Below are positions 26,560 through 35,668 of a DNA stretch of 64,000 nucleotides, piece after piece. Source of the stretch: Methylomicrobium sp. wino1 (lineage in GTDB: Bacteria; Pseudomonadota; Gammaproteobacteria; Methylococcales; Methylomonadaceae). Below the pieces are notes generated by a model, which saw nothing but the letters and a program-made list of their open reading frames with translations, had not been told where the DNA came from and searched no databases. The position numbers were made by a program, and so were the translations under genes. The stretch covers positions 3,100,001-3,164,000 of the forward strand of contig NZ_CP024202.1 of the NCBI RefSeq assembly GCF_003932755.1. The letters run 5' to 3'. Positions within the stretch are counted from its first letter, which is position 1; the number at the start of each line of letters is the position of its first letter.

Positions 26560-26847
26560 ATGAGCGAAAAAGACGCGTATGTAGAAAAAATGAAGGCCAA
26601 ACTCGACGAATGGAATGCTGAGATTGACAAGCTCCAGGCCAAGGCGAATCAGGCCGAAGCCGATGCCAAGATTCAATATAATGAAGAAATCAGCGCTTTA
26701 AAAAAGAAACGCGACGAAGCTTCGGCAAGGCTCGAGGAGTTAAAAGCAGCCGGGGAAGGTGCCTGGCAAGACCTCAAAGGCGGTTTGGAAAGTGCTTGGG
26801 ATTCGATGAGTCAATCGTTCAAATCGGCTGCTTCAAAATTCAAATAA
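26560..26847 (+). CDS. Small coiled-coil protein
   Basis: A 95-residue protein that is almost entirely one charged helix (residues 5-68, rich in Lys, Glu and Ala). It is followed by an amphipathic LKGGLESAWDSMSQSFKSAA segment that could lie on a membrane. Similar small coiled-coil proteins occur in many proteobacteria, some being stress-induced, with no settled function. GGGAG lies eight bases before the ATG. It is divergent from the pseudo-ATPase/MscS unit and is followed by a strong hairpin. Confidence 0.8.
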   Translation: MSEKDAYVEKMKAKLDEWNAEIDKLQAKANQAEADAKIQYNEEISALKKKRDEASARLEELKAAGEGAWQDLKGGLESAWDSMSQSFKSAASKFK

Positions 26848-26888
26848 AAATTTCAAATCCATAAAAAATACTCAATTACAATCATCTC

Positions 26889-26926
26889 GGCCGGACTGAA
26901 TTTGAAAATTTTAATCCAGTCCGGCC
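26889..26926 (+). terminator. Hairpin after the coiled-coil gene
   Basis: GGCCGGACTG (26889-26898) pairs exactly with CAGTCCGGCC (26917-26926) around an AT-rich loop. No T-run follows on the plus strand, so it is a probable but not classical terminator. Confidence 0.5.
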
Positions 26927-27083
26927 CATTTCAAGATATTCTTCCTTATTTTCGTATTATCTCGGCTATCTGAATTTTCATTGAACGCTTGTCGTATTGG
27001 CGATTGCTTGCCAGTTGGTTTAACATTTATGGAATTGAAATAGCGATAGAATATTTAAACCGAAAGCAAGAAGGCCAAAGCGC

Positions 27084-29216
27084 GTGAAAACAATTTTTCA
27101 AAGCGAAAACTGCTGGCGAATTGAAAAAGCGCATCGGGCTGCTTTTGTCATAGACGGCGAAAATTACTTTCGAGCCTTGCACGAAGCATTGCAGAAAGCA
27201 CGACGGTCGATCATGATCGTCGGTTGGGATTTGCATAGCGAATTGCGCTTGATTCGAAACGGCGAAACCTCCGAACTCCCCGAAGATTTGGGAAAACTGC
27301 TCGATTTTTTGGCTAAACGGAATCCGGGGCTGCAAATTTATGTGTTGAGTTGGGATTTTGCGATGATCTATGCAATGGAGCGCGAATTTTTCCCCCGCTA
27401 TAAACTGCTATGGAGTACCTGCAAACGAGTCCACTTTTGCCTGGACGGCAAGCATCCGGTCGGCGCGTCTCAGCATATGAAAATAGTTGTCATCGACGAT
27501 GCCGTTGCCTTCGCGGGCGGTTTGGACTTGAGCAAATGGCGTTGGGATACCTCGAAGCATTTGCCGGAAGATAATCGACGGGTCGACCCCGACGGCGAAG
27601 CCTATCCGCCGTTTCACGACATACAGATGCTAGTCGACGGACCGGCGGCTCGAGCGCTCGGCGAATTGGCCGGCGAACGCTGGCGAAGAGCGTACGGAGA
27701 AGCGCCGATGATCGACGAGCGGATCGAGATCGGCGACCCCTGGCCGGAAAGCGTTAAAGCGGAATTCCACGATGTCGGAATCGCGATCGCGCGCACCTGG
27801 CCTGCGTATCGCGATTACGCCGAAGTGCGCGAGATCGAGCGACTCTATCTGGATACGATTGCTGCGGCGCGGAAATTCATCTATATCGAAAACCAGTATT
27901 TGAGTTCCTTTCGAATCGGCGAGGCATTGACGGCACATTTACAAGAAACGGACGGGCCCGAAGTAATCATTGTGCAGCCAAAAAAAACCGGCGGTTGGCT
28001 CGAACAGCATACGATGGACGTGTTGCGCGGTCGGATCCTGTTCAAATTACGCGAGGCCGACCGTCAACGGCGCCTGCATGTGTATTATCCTAGAATCTCC
28101 ATCGATCCGGAGGTGGATTTGATGGTGCATGCGAAAGTGATGGTGATCGACGATTGTTACGTTCGGGTTGGTTCGTCGAACCTGAGTAATCGTTCGCTTG
28201 GTTTCGATTCGGAATGCGATTTGGCGATCGCGGCGGAGGAAGGCTCTCCGGAGTCCAAAGCAATCTCGGAATTTCGTAATAGTTTGCTGGCCGAACATCT
28301 CGGCACAGAAGTCGAACAAGTAGCGAAAGCGTATCATGAAATAGGAACATTGGCCGGCGCGATCGAGTCGTTGAACAAAGGAGAGCGTATGCTCGTGCCG
28401 TTAGACGGCAAAATACCCGATGAAGTCGATCAATGGGTGCCCGAATCCGAATTATTGGACCCTGAGAAGCCAGTAGAGCCGGACGAATTGTTCGACTATC
28501 TTATTGGCCCAAAACAACAACTGCCTGTTTTCAGGCATATGTTGAAGAACATACTGTTGATCGCTATTTTTCTGATGCTTGCGGCATCATGGCGCTGGGC
28601 CGACTTGGGCGAATATTCGGTTTTCGATACAGTTGAAGAGGCCGCTTTATGGGTGCAACAACAGCATTACACATTTCTTTTGATTCCGGCTCTTTACATC
28701 GTTGGCGGCTTGTGTTTTTTTCCGGTCACGGTGTTGCTGATCGCCACGGTACTGTTATTCGGGCCCTGGCAAGGCTTCTTGTATGCTCTGTTCGGCGCCG
28801 AATTGAGCGCGGTGAGCTTGTTCTTGATTGGGCGAAGACTGGGGCGCGATAAAGTGAGCCGATTGAGCGGCGATTTATTGAACAGTCTGACTCGGAAATT
28901 CTCCGAATCCGGGCTGAAATCGGTCATATTCTTTCGTATTTTTCCGGTTGCTTCGTTTTCAATCGTCAATTTGACCGCCGGGGTTTCTAAAATATGCCTA
29001 TACGACTTTGCGCTTGGAACGATGATCGGTTTGCTGCCTGCCTTATCCGTTTTAGTCATTGTGGCTTACGGTATTTCCGTAGCGATGCGTGATTCAGGAT
29101 CGAGTTATTTCGTCGGATTAATGGTCGTCATCGCTTTATTCGGAGTTGCTTTGTTCTTTTTCCTGGGGCGTCTGCGAAAAAAATACGGCAAAGGTGTGAG
29201 CAGCGGGAGCGTATGA
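27084..29216 (+). CDS. Phospholipase D-family protein fused to a VTT (SNARE-associated) domain
   Basis: A 710-residue protein of two parts. Residues 1-460 contain two HKD catalytic motifs, HMKIVVIDDAVAFAGG and HAKVMVIDDCYVRVGSSNLS, as in phospholipase D and cardiolipin synthases. Residues about 490-700 hold several membrane segments with the VTT/DedA pattern (GPWQGFLYALFGAELSAVSL, FFRIFPVASFSIVNLTAGVS). Related fusions are annotated as phospholipase D-like proteins; the substrate is probably a membrane phospholipid. The stop overlaps the start of the next gene by four bases (ATGA), a pairing with an EEP-family enzyme that is common for this architecture. Confidence 0.9.
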   Translation: MKTIFQSENCWRIEKAHRAAFVIDGENYFRALHEALQKARRSIMIVGWDLHSELRLIRNGETSELPEDLGKLLDFLAKRNPGLQIYVLSWDFAMIYAMEREFFPRYKLLWSTCKRVHFCLDGKHPVGASQHMKIVVIDDAVAFAGGLDLSKWRWDTSKHLPEDNRRVDPDGEAYPPFHDIQMLVDGPAARALGELAGERWRRAYGEAPMIDERIEIGDPWPESVKAEFHDVGIAIARTWPAYRDYAEVREIERLYLDTIAAARKFIYIENQYLSSFRIGEALTAHLQETDGPEVIIVQPKKTGGWLEQHTMDVLRGRILFKLREADRQRRLHVYYPRISIDPEVDLMVHAKVMVIDDCYVRVGSSNLSNRSLGFDSECDLAIAAEEGSPESKAISEFRNSLLAEHLGTEVEQVAKAYHEIGTLAGAIESLNKGERMLVPLDGKIPDEVDQWVPESELLDPEKPVEPDELFDYLIGPKQQLPVFRHMLKNILLIAIFLMLAASWRWADLGEYSVFDTVEEAALWVQQQHYTFLLIPALYIVGGLCFFPVTVLLIATVLLFGPWQGFLYALFGAELSAVSLFLIGRRLGRDKVSRLSGDLLNSLTRKFSESGLKSVIFFRIFPVASFSIVNLTAGVSKICLYDFALGTMIGLLPALSVLVIVAYGISVAMRDSGSSYFVGLMVVIALFGVALFFFLGRLRKKYGKGVSSGSV

Positions 29217-29899
29217 AGCTAAGAGTCGCGACTTACAACATTCACAGTTGCATTGGTCGAGATGGCGACAGAAATACGACCCGTATCGCTCAAGTGTTAA
29301 AAGAAATCGATGCCGACTTGATTGCGTTGCAGGAAGTGGAGACATTGATTGCTCATCCCGAAAGTGTTCTGGCCGAGCTCGAACAAGCCGCCGTGGCAAA
29401 TGCGATCAGCGGATTCACTTATTTGGCGAAGCAGGGACACTTCGGTAACGTCTTACTGTCTCGCATTCCTGTTCGCGCCGTGGAACATATCGATATCAGC
29501 GTACCCGGCAGAGAACCGCGCGGCTTGATCGATGCAAAGTTGACGTTCGACAACACGAACCTGACGATACTGGCGACTCATCTTGGTTTGTCCCCGGGAG
29601 AACGGCGACGGCAAGTTCGAGGCGTGTTGTCGGCTTTGGCAAGCAGTACCGCCGATGTCAATATCGTGCTGGGCGATTTCAACGAATGGCTGTTATGGGG
29701 GCGTTCGATGCGCTGGTTGAAGCGTCGCTTTAACAAAATGCCGGCATTGGCGACATTTCCGGCTCATCGACCAATACTGAGTCTGGATAGAATTTGGGTC
29801 GACCCGGCGGAACGCATGATTTCGCTTAAAGTTCATGTATCGGAACTAAGCGTAGTTGCTTCCGATCATTTGCCATTGATTGCCGAGATTGAGCTCTAA
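29213..29899 (+). CDS. Endonuclease/exonuclease/phosphatase family protein
   Basis: A 228-residue EEP-fold enzyme. The metal and phosphate-binding blocks are visible: VATYNIHSCIGRDG, ALQEVE (catalytic Glu), ATHLGLSPGERRRQV (catalytic His), VNIVLGDFNEW (Asp-x-Asn) and VVASDHLPLIAEI (Asp-His). It overlaps the stop of the phospholipase D-VTT gene, so the two proteins probably act together, perhaps as phosphodiesterases in lipid or cell-envelope metabolism. There is no signal peptide. The substrate cannot be read from sequence. Confidence 0.9.
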   Translation: MKLRVATYNIHSCIGRDGDRNTTRIAQVLKEIDADLIALQEVETLIAHPESVLAELEQAAVANAISGFTYLAKQGHFGNVLLSRIPVRAVEHIDISVPGREPRGLIDAKLTFDNTNLTILATHLGLSPGERRRQVRGVLSALASSTADVNIVLGDFNEWLLWGRSMRWLKRRFNKMPALATFPAHRPILSLDRIWVDPAERMISLKVHVSELSVVASDHLPLIAEIEL

Positions 29900-30057
29900 A
29901 TTCCCGGCAATTTTGGGCTCAATAAGTAGTCTTGAAAGTCTGACTCAACATGAAGAGAGTCATTTAAAGACTTCATGAGCTTGTTTGGAATTAAAGGACA
30001 ATAATTTAAAACAACAACGATCGATCGTTGATGCAATAACGGATGATTTCGGGCTGA

Positions 30058-30092
30058 CTTATACCTTTCGCACTTCAAATTTCGGCAGAGCC
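30058..30092 (-). repeat. TGCCGAAATTT motif, inverted copy
   Basis: ATACCTTTCGCACTTCAAAT followed by TTCGGCAG is nearly the exact reverse complement of 7691-7725. It lies in the 298 bp intergenic region between the EEP gene and the BON-MscS gene, where I see no gene. Confidence 0.55.
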
Positions 30093-30197
30093 TGAGAGGT
30101 GCCGGTGTGTGCGTCAAAGGTGTTGCCAGGAGTATACATCGTTGACGAGCTAAAACAATGAAACATAAGACTGAGCTAGGGTCGAAAGGTAAATAAA

Positions 30198-31601
30198 ATG
30201 AAAACAGTAATAAAACAGTTGTTCGTAATTATCGTTTGGCTACTCTGCTTTCTATCCGAAATTCATATCGCTCAAGCTCAGGACTTATCGAAATTATTGA
30301 CCGGCAATGATACTAATGAAAGTGCTCCTGCACCGGATAAAGTCATTACGGTAACGCACTTGAAACAAAATGATAAAAAAATAGAAAAACGTTTGCAGGA
30401 GATTTTCTCAGAACTGGATAATTTAAAAAACATAAAAGTATCCGTTAGTAATGGTGTTGTGACCTTAGAAGGAGAAATTGTTTCAAAAGCAGCGGAAACA
30501 AAAGCTATTCAATTTGCCCAACAAATCGAAAGCGTTGTCGAAGTTGAGAGCCGGTTAATTTTTGATCAAAGTATCACAAAGCGTTTTCCAGAGACGATCA
30601 ATAAAATATTGACGTTCGGTAAGCAGTTGATCGCCGGGCTTCCCTTGATTCTAATGGCGTTGCTAATTTTTTTGATATTCTGGACATTGGGCGGTTGGCT
30701 TTCTCAACGTAGATCACTTTTTCGTCGTATTAGCGTTAACAATTTCATTGCCGAATTATTGGGTAAGATCACCCATTTTGTTTTTATACTAATAGGCATT
30801 GTCCTGGCGCTAAACCTATTGGATTCAGTCGCACTATTGAGCACAATACTCGGTGCCGCCGGTATTTTCGGCTTGGCCGTCGGCTTTGCGATACGAGATA
30901 CAGTAGAAAATTTTATTGCAAGCACCTTGTTGAGTATTCGAAACCCCTTTGAAATCAATGATTTTATTGATATAGAAGGCCAACAAGGCAATGTCGCTCG
31001 TCTGACATCACGAGCTACTATATTAATTTCACCGGATGGCAATCATATCCGTATCCCAAACTCGACGGTATACAAAGCCACGATAACCAACTTTACTCGA
31101 AACCCTGAGAGACGGTTCCAATTCGATATCGGTGTCGGTACCACCGATGATTTGTCAAGAGCTCAGGCTGTAGCTTTGGCCATGCTCAAAACTATACCCG
31201 GTATCTTAAAGGAACCAAAACCTTTAGCCATTATTCATGAGTTAGGTGATTCCAATGTTGTGATGCGTATTTTCGGTTGGGTAAACCAAACACAACATGA
31301 TTTTTTAAAAGTGCGTAGCGAGGCGATTAAATCCGTCAAGCAAGTTTTTGACGAATCATTAATCACGATGCCGAATCCGATTTACGATCTTAGAATGACG
31401 CATGACCAAGAGTCGTCCCCCGAAAAAAACCAACAGTCGGTTAAGAAAGCTTTAAAAATAAATCTGCAAAACATCGATAATCAAGCTGAAGAAGTGCATG
31501 ATATGACAATCGATCGCACTGTCGAAAATCAGATTTCAAAGGAAAATATAGAAGACAAAGGTGAAAATCTTTTGGATCCTAATACACCTTCAGAATTATA
31601 A
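30198..31601 (+). CDS. BON-domain MscS-family channel
   Basis: A 467-residue protein. The signal peptide (residues 1-27, ending AQAQ) is followed by a BON domain at about 60-120 (IKVSVSNGVVTLEGEIVSKA). Membrane segments lie at about 145-170, 190-215 and 218-240, and the last carries the pore pattern GAAGIFGLAVGFAIRDTVEN. The MscS beta domain is INDFIDIEGQQGNVARLTSR. A hydrophilic, Glu/Lys/Asn-rich C-terminal tail of about 65 residues is unusual in length. The periplasmic BON domain may tether the channel to membranes or osmoprotectants. The gene appears monocistronic. Confidence 0.88.
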   Translation: MKTVIKQLFVIIVWLLCFLSEIHIAQAQDLSKLLTGNDTNESAPAPDKVITVTHLKQNDKKIEKRLQEIFSELDNLKNIKVSVSNGVVTLEGEIVSKAAETKAIQFAQQIESVVEVESRLIFDQSITKRFPETINKILTFGKQLIAGLPLILMALLIFLIFWTLGGWLSQRRSLFRRISVNNFIAELLGKITHFVFILIGIVLALNLLDSVALLSTILGAAGIFGLAVGFAIRDTVENFIASTLLSIRNPFEINDFIDIEGQQGNVARLTSRATILISPDGNHIRIPNSTVYKATITNFTRNPERRFQFDIGVGTTDDLSRAQAVALAMLKTIPGILKEPKPLAIIHELGDSNVVMRIFGWVNQTQHDFLKVRSEAIKSVKQVFDESLITMPNPIYDLRMTHDQESSPEKNQQSVKKALKINLQNIDNQAEEVHDMTIDRTVENQISKENIEDKGENLLDPNTPSEL

Positions 31602-31709
31602 ACTTAAAAAGAGCAGTATAACTATTCGGCCACTCCTTCCTGTTATCGGCAACGGTTTGTCGCTTGGTTAGGAACGAGCATGAAATAAATTCGACAAATG
31701 CTGAAAGGG

Positions 31710-31808
31710 GGTTCGGTGGCTCGATTGACAGGCGTCGGCGGCAGGGATAGCCGCCGTCGAGCCTACATGGATGTATTCACGGCGTCCTGTCAAGCGAGTC
31801 GCCGAACC
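31710..31808. repeat. 99 bp imperfect palindrome
   Basis: The arms are 23 bp, beginning GGTTCGGTGGCTCGATTGAC at 31710 and ending GCGAGTCGCCGAACC at 31808, with 20 of 23 positions complementary. The interior holds GCCTACATGGATGTATTCAC, the inverse of the tail of the CCAGCACCTAAATT family. The left arm text recurs at about 45803 next to that family, so the two repeat types are related. Confidence 0.65.
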
Positions 31809-31965
31809 TCCACAGTGCCTAAAACTTGTAGAAGTAAATTTGTGCATATCCCTTAGGGGAAAGAGAGCCGGTCTTACCCTCGCTTTCGAATAAAGAAATA
31901 GTTTTGTGACTTAGACTCAACGCTATAAAGCGTTCCTGACCCATAAACTTTTCGGAGAGACGACC

Positions 31966-32037
31966 ATGGCAAAAAATGACGCGCTTGAAAAAACCGCCGG
32001 CAAGGGCTGGTGTTGCGGCAGGCTCTGGCGGGCATGA
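31966..32037 (+). pseudogene. 5' remnant of the GH63-type glucosidase gene
   Basis: A short frame of 23 codons, MAKNDALEKTAGKGW and onwards, starts six bases after GGAGAG and then shifts out of frame into the glucosidase catalytic region that starts near 32010. MAK...ALEKTAGKGW resembles the N-terminus of full-length bacterial GH63-type glucosidases (from memory). This suggests an internal deletion of roughly a kilobase joined the true start to the catalytic half in the wrong frame. Confidence 0.6.
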
Positions 32038-33632
32038 TTTGGACCAAGCAATATTACGAATTCGATGTCGGCCGCTGGCTCGAAGAGCATCACGGTAAGG
32101 CTACCCGCAACGGCGACTGGGGACACATGCGCAATCACGACATCATTTCGATGCCGGACAAATGGGAATATCCGTGGTTTGCGGTTTGGGATTCGGCTTT
32201 TCATACCTTGGCGCTGGTACTGGTTGATCCCGATTTCGCGAAAGGGCAGCTCAGCCTGTTTCTTGACGAACGGTATCTGCATCCGAACGGCCAGATTCCG
32301 GCTTACGAATGGAACTTCAGCGATATCAATCCGCCGGTCCATGCCTGGGCAGTGCGCATGGTCTATCATATCGACCGCGAGCGCCGAGGCGAGGGCGATA
32401 TTGGCTTTTTGAAAAATGCCTTTGCCGATTTGGAGCACAATTTTCATTGGTGGGAAACGCGTAAGGTCCCCGACGACGATGTTTATCAAGGCGGCTTTTT
32501 GGGTTTGGACAATATCGGCGTATTCGACCGCAGCGAACATCTGCCGACCGACGGGCATCTCGAACAGTCGGACGGCACAGCCTGGATGGCGCTCTATGCG
32601 CAGAATATGATTCAGATCGGCCTGGAGTTGAGCAAGCATGATCCCGGCTATCAGCAAAAGGTCATTGCCTATCTCGATCATTTTTTGGAAATCGCCGCGG
32701 CGATGCATGATATCGGCAGCGAACACCGGGATATGTGGGACGACGTAGATGGTTTTTTCTATGATGTGCTACGTTTCCCGGATGGTAGCTCGACACGTTT
32801 AAAAGTACGTTCGCTGGTCGGCTTGTTGCCGTTATGCGCGATCACGATAATCGAAGCCGATACCTTGGCGAAATTACCCGACTTCGCAGAATGCTATGAA
32901 AACTTGATTAAGCGTAAGGAACATCTGGCCGAGGCGATTTTCTGTCCGGTGACGCCCGGCAGAGAAAATCGACGCTTGCTGGCGATCCTGGATGAAGATA
33001 AATTAAGGCGCGTGTTGACCCGTTTGCTCGACGAACAAGAGTTTCCAAGTCCTTACGGCATCCGCTCGCTGTCTAAATATCACCAGGAGCATCCTTATCA
33101 TTTTCATTGGGAGGGTCAAACCCATACCGTCGCATACATACCTGGCGAGTCCGATACCTATATGTTCGGCGGCAATTCGAACTGGCGCGGGCCGGTATGG
33201 CTGCCAGCTAATCTATTGATCATTCAAGCCTTATTGATAATGCATGCCTATTATAGCGACGATTTTAAGATGGAATGCCCGACCGGTTCAGGCAACCGGC
33301 TCAATCTGTTTCAAATCGCCAAGGAAATTTCATGCCGGCTGATGGATATATTTCTGCCCGATCAAAACGGCAGACGGCCTGTTTTCGGAGGTGCCGAAAA
33401 GTTTCAGAGCGATCCTCATTTTCGCGATCATCTGTTGTTCTATGAATATTTTCATGGCGACGACGGTTCGGGGCTGGGGGCCAGTCATCAAACCGGTTGG
33501 ACCGGAACCCTGGCGACGCTGTTGACGATATACGGTTCGCTCGATCATGAAGAATTGATGGAAGGCGGCATGCAGGAAATCGTCGAAGCATTGGCGGGAA
33601 TGGACGAAACAACAACCCGGCAAACAAGGTGA
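32010..33632 (+). CDS. GH63-type glucosidase, catalytic half only (probably a pseudogene)
   Basis: An open frame of 540 codons from a GTG at 32010 (MLRQALAGMIWTKQYYEFDV). It covers the (alpha/alpha)6-barrel of MGH1/GH63-type glucosidases, with blocks PWFAVWDSAFHTLALV, NWRGPVWLPANLL and YEYFHGDDGSGLGASHQTGW, including the candidate catalytic Asp and Glu residues. Full-length bacterial relatives run to about 880 residues, so roughly 350 N-terminal residues are missing. The GTG has no ribosome binding site; the only good one serves the out-of-frame remnant at 31966. The protein may not be made. The GH13 gene follows after 4 bp. Confidence 0.75.
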   Translation: MLRQALAGMIWTKQYYEFDVGRWLEEHHGKATRNGDWGHMRNHDIISMPDKWEYPWFAVWDSAFHTLALVLVDPDFAKGQLSLFLDERYLHPNGQIPAYEWNFSDINPPVHAWAVRMVYHIDRERRGEGDIGFLKNAFADLEHNFHWWETRKVPDDDVYQGGFLGLDNIGVFDRSEHLPTDGHLEQSDGTAWMALYAQNMIQIGLELSKHDPGYQQKVIAYLDHFLEIAAAMHDIGSEHRDMWDDVDGFFYDVLRFPDGSSTRLKVRSLVGLLPLCAITIIEADTLAKLPDFAECYENLIKRKEHLAEAIFCPVTPGRENRRLLAILDEDKLRRVLTRLLDEQEFPSPYGIRSLSKYHQEHPYHFHWEGQTHTVAYIPGESDTYMFGGNSNWRGPVWLPANLLIIQALLIMHAYYSDDFKMECPTGSGNRLNLFQIAKEISCRLMDIFLPDQNGRRPVFGGAEKFQSDPHFRDHLLFYEYFHGDDGSGLGASHQTGWTGTLATLLTIYGSLDHEELMEGGMQEIVEALAGMDETTTRQTR

Positions 33633-33636
33633 CTTT

Positions 33637-35100
33637 ATGGCGACCGTTGATTATCCATCGCTTTATCAAATCAATACACGGGTCCGGCATCGGCGGTTTT
33701 GCCGCGACCGGGGACGGGCCGCCGGTATCGACGACTGGCCGGATAGCGAATGGCAATGCATGGCTGAACAAGGCTTCGATTGGCTATGGTTACTGGGCAT
33801 TTGGCAAACCGGTCAAGCCGGAGCGCAAGTTTCTCGGCATCATGAGCCGTGGCAGGCAGGTTTTCATGCGAGTTTGGCCGATTTGGCCGAAGACGACATT
33901 TGCGGTTCCTGCTTCGCTGTTACCGCTTATCGAACTTCGGACTGCCTCGGCACAGATAAAGCCCTCGCCGGTGTGCGCAAAAAGCTGAACGAGCGAGGTC
34001 TGAAGCTGATGCTCGATTTCGTGCCGAATCACACCGCATTGGACCACCCTTGGGTTCGGACATACCCGGAATTTTATATTCAAGGCTCGAAAGAAGATCT
34101 CGAACGCGAACCGCAAAATTATATAGAGCTCGAAAGCCGGCATGGTAAACAAGTCTTTGCTTACGGCCGCGATCCTTATTTCGACGGCTGGCCCGATACG
34201 CTGCAACTAGACTACAGCAATCCGAAAGTACAGGAATCGATGATCACCGAATTGCTTGCCGTTGCCGAACGCTGCGACGGCGTGCGCTGCGACATGGCGA
34301 TGCTGATGTTGCCGGACGTATTCGAACGAACCTGGGGAAAATCGATAGAGCCGTTTTGGCCGAAAGCGATCACGGCGGTTCGCGAGCGTTTTCCGGATTT
34401 CATGCTGCTGGCCGAAGTCTATTGGGATCTCGAATGGACACTGCAGCAACAAGGCTTCGATTACACCTACGACAAACGCCTTTACGACCGGCTCAGAGAT
34501 AAGGCCTGCCGAACCGTACGCGATCATTTGGTTGCGGGTCTCGATTTTCAAAACAAACTGGCGCGTTTTCTTGAAAATCACGACGAACCGCGCGCCGCGG
34601 AGACGTTTCCGCAGGATGTCCACGAAGCCGCCGCGATCGTGACTTTTCTGTCGCCGGGTTTGCGTTTTTTTCATGACGGTCAATTGACCGGCAACAGCGT
34701 GCACATTCCGATTCATCTGTGCCGTGGGCCCGAGGAGGTCGCCGACCGACGCTTGAGAGAGTTTTACAGCGGTTTGTTGCAGACTTTGCAAAGACCGGTG
34801 TTTAGAAGCGGCGAATGGACATTGGCAGATTGCCGACCGACTGAAGACGGCAACGAATCCTGGCGGAATTTCATCGTTTATCGCTGGCGATCGGTCGATG
34901 AAACGGCTTGGGTCGTCGTCAACTATGCCGGGCAACCGGGCGAGTGCAGTCTTGAAGGAGCGCAGATACCGAAAACCGAAAATAACACGCAACTCCTGTT
35001 GAGTTCGCAGCCGCAGAAGCCGGGCGTCGAAATCAACGAAGAGGGCATCCGGTTCGATTTTCCGGCGTGGGGTTATCGTGTTTTTACGTTGCCGGACTGA
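33637..35100 (+). CDS. GH13 alpha-amylase family protein
   Basis: A 487-residue TIM-barrel glycosidase of the GH13 family. The catalytic residues can be placed as Asp in CDGVRCDMAML (nucleophile) and Glu in FMLLAEVYWDLEW (acid/base). The third Asp is in LENHDEPRAA, and the first conserved His-containing region is MLDFVPNHTALDHP. The C-terminal 100 residues form a beta domain. There is no signal peptide, so it acts in the cytoplasm, possibly on glycogen, sucrose or maltose-like substrates. It is the only member of the sugar locus that looks complete. A GGTGAC ribosome binding site lies near the ATG. Confidence 0.88.
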   Translation: MATVDYPSLYQINTRVRHRRFCRDRGRAAGIDDWPDSEWQCMAEQGFDWLWLLGIWQTGQAGAQVSRHHEPWQAGFHASLADLAEDDICGSCFAVTAYRTSDCLGTDKALAGVRKKLNERGLKLMLDFVPNHTALDHPWVRTYPEFYIQGSKEDLEREPQNYIELESRHGKQVFAYGRDPYFDGWPDTLQLDYSNPKVQESMITELLAVAERCDGVRCDMAMLMLPDVFERTWGKSIEPFWPKAITAVRERFPDFMLLAEVYWDLEWTLQQQGFDYTYDKRLYDRLRDKACRTVRDHLVAGLDFQNKLARFLENHDEPRAAETFPQDVHEAAAIVTFLSPGLRFFHDGQLTGNSVHIPIHLCRGPEEVADRRLREFYSGLLQTLQRPVFRSGEWTLADCRPTEDGNESWRNFIVYRWRSVDETAWVVVNYAGQPGECSLEGAQIPKTENNTQLLLSSQPQKPGVEINEEGIRFDFPAWGYRVFTLPD

Positions 35101-35110
35101 CGAGCGAAAC

Positions 35111-35218
35111 ATGAACTCGTCGAACGATAGCGGGCATCGCACCGCGCGCGTCGTAATTATCGGCGGCGTTTCCGGTTGCGGAAAATCGACGGTCGGCAAG
35201 GCGCTGGCCGAATATATT
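35111..35218 (+). pseudogene. Gluconokinase N-terminal fragment
   Basis: The frame from 35111 reads RVVIIGGVSGCGKSTVGKAL, a gluconokinase-type P-loop (GVSGCGKST), up to GKALAEYI. It then runs into a different gene out of frame. Only about 36 of some 170 residues remain; the substrate-binding part is lost. It sits 10 bp after the GH13 stop, consistent with a former operon. The junction to the gluconolactonase fragment lies near 35216. Confidence 0.75.
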
Positions 35219-35588
35219 GATCGTCGCCGAAACATTCGCATCGCGCTTGACCGCATTCACGATCGGCGACGACGGCTTGTTGAAAGAGGCTCGAACTTGG
35301 GCCGATTTGGGCGAGGCAACGCCGGACGGTATTTGTCTCGACGACGAAGGCGGCATCTGGGTCGCTAGTCCCGGAACCGGTGAAGTGATAAGAGTCGAAC
35401 GGGGCGGCCAGATTTCGGCCCGGTTCAAACCGCTGGGCGTACCGTACGCATGCATGTTAGGCGGTCCCGAACGCCGGACATTATTCATCGCGACCTCTGA
35501 AACGGACGATCCCGGCAAGGCCAACAACCTGAAATCGGGGCGCATCGAAATGGTCGAAGTTGATGTGCCGGGTGCGGGTTTGCCCTGA
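35217..35588 (+). pseudogene. SMP-30/gluconolactonase C-terminal fragment
   Basis: About 123 codons matching the C-terminal third of SMP-30/gluconolactonase-type lactonases: IVAETFASRLTAFTIG, TPDGICLDDEGGIWVASPGT and VPYACMLGGPERRTLFIAT. The N-terminal blades, with the first metal ligand, are absent. There is no start codon with a ribosome binding site; the frame simply emerges from the gluconokinase fragment in another frame. Loss of both parts by a single deletion is the simplest explanation. Confidence 0.75.
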
Positions 35589-35668
35589 TTTCCCATTAAA
35601 CTATAACCTGAGTTCGGGTTAACCAAACCAGCCAGTATCAGGCAACGCTTCCAGAAGACGCCGTGAAC

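Noticed and set aside
31923-32726. 267-codon minus frame opposite the GH63 gene
   Set aside because: It is a shadow frame; the plus strand encodes conserved glycosidase motifs.
34207-35256. 349-codon minus frame opposite the GH13 gene
   Set aside because: It mirrors the GH13 catalytic blocks on the other strand and shows no protein-like pattern.
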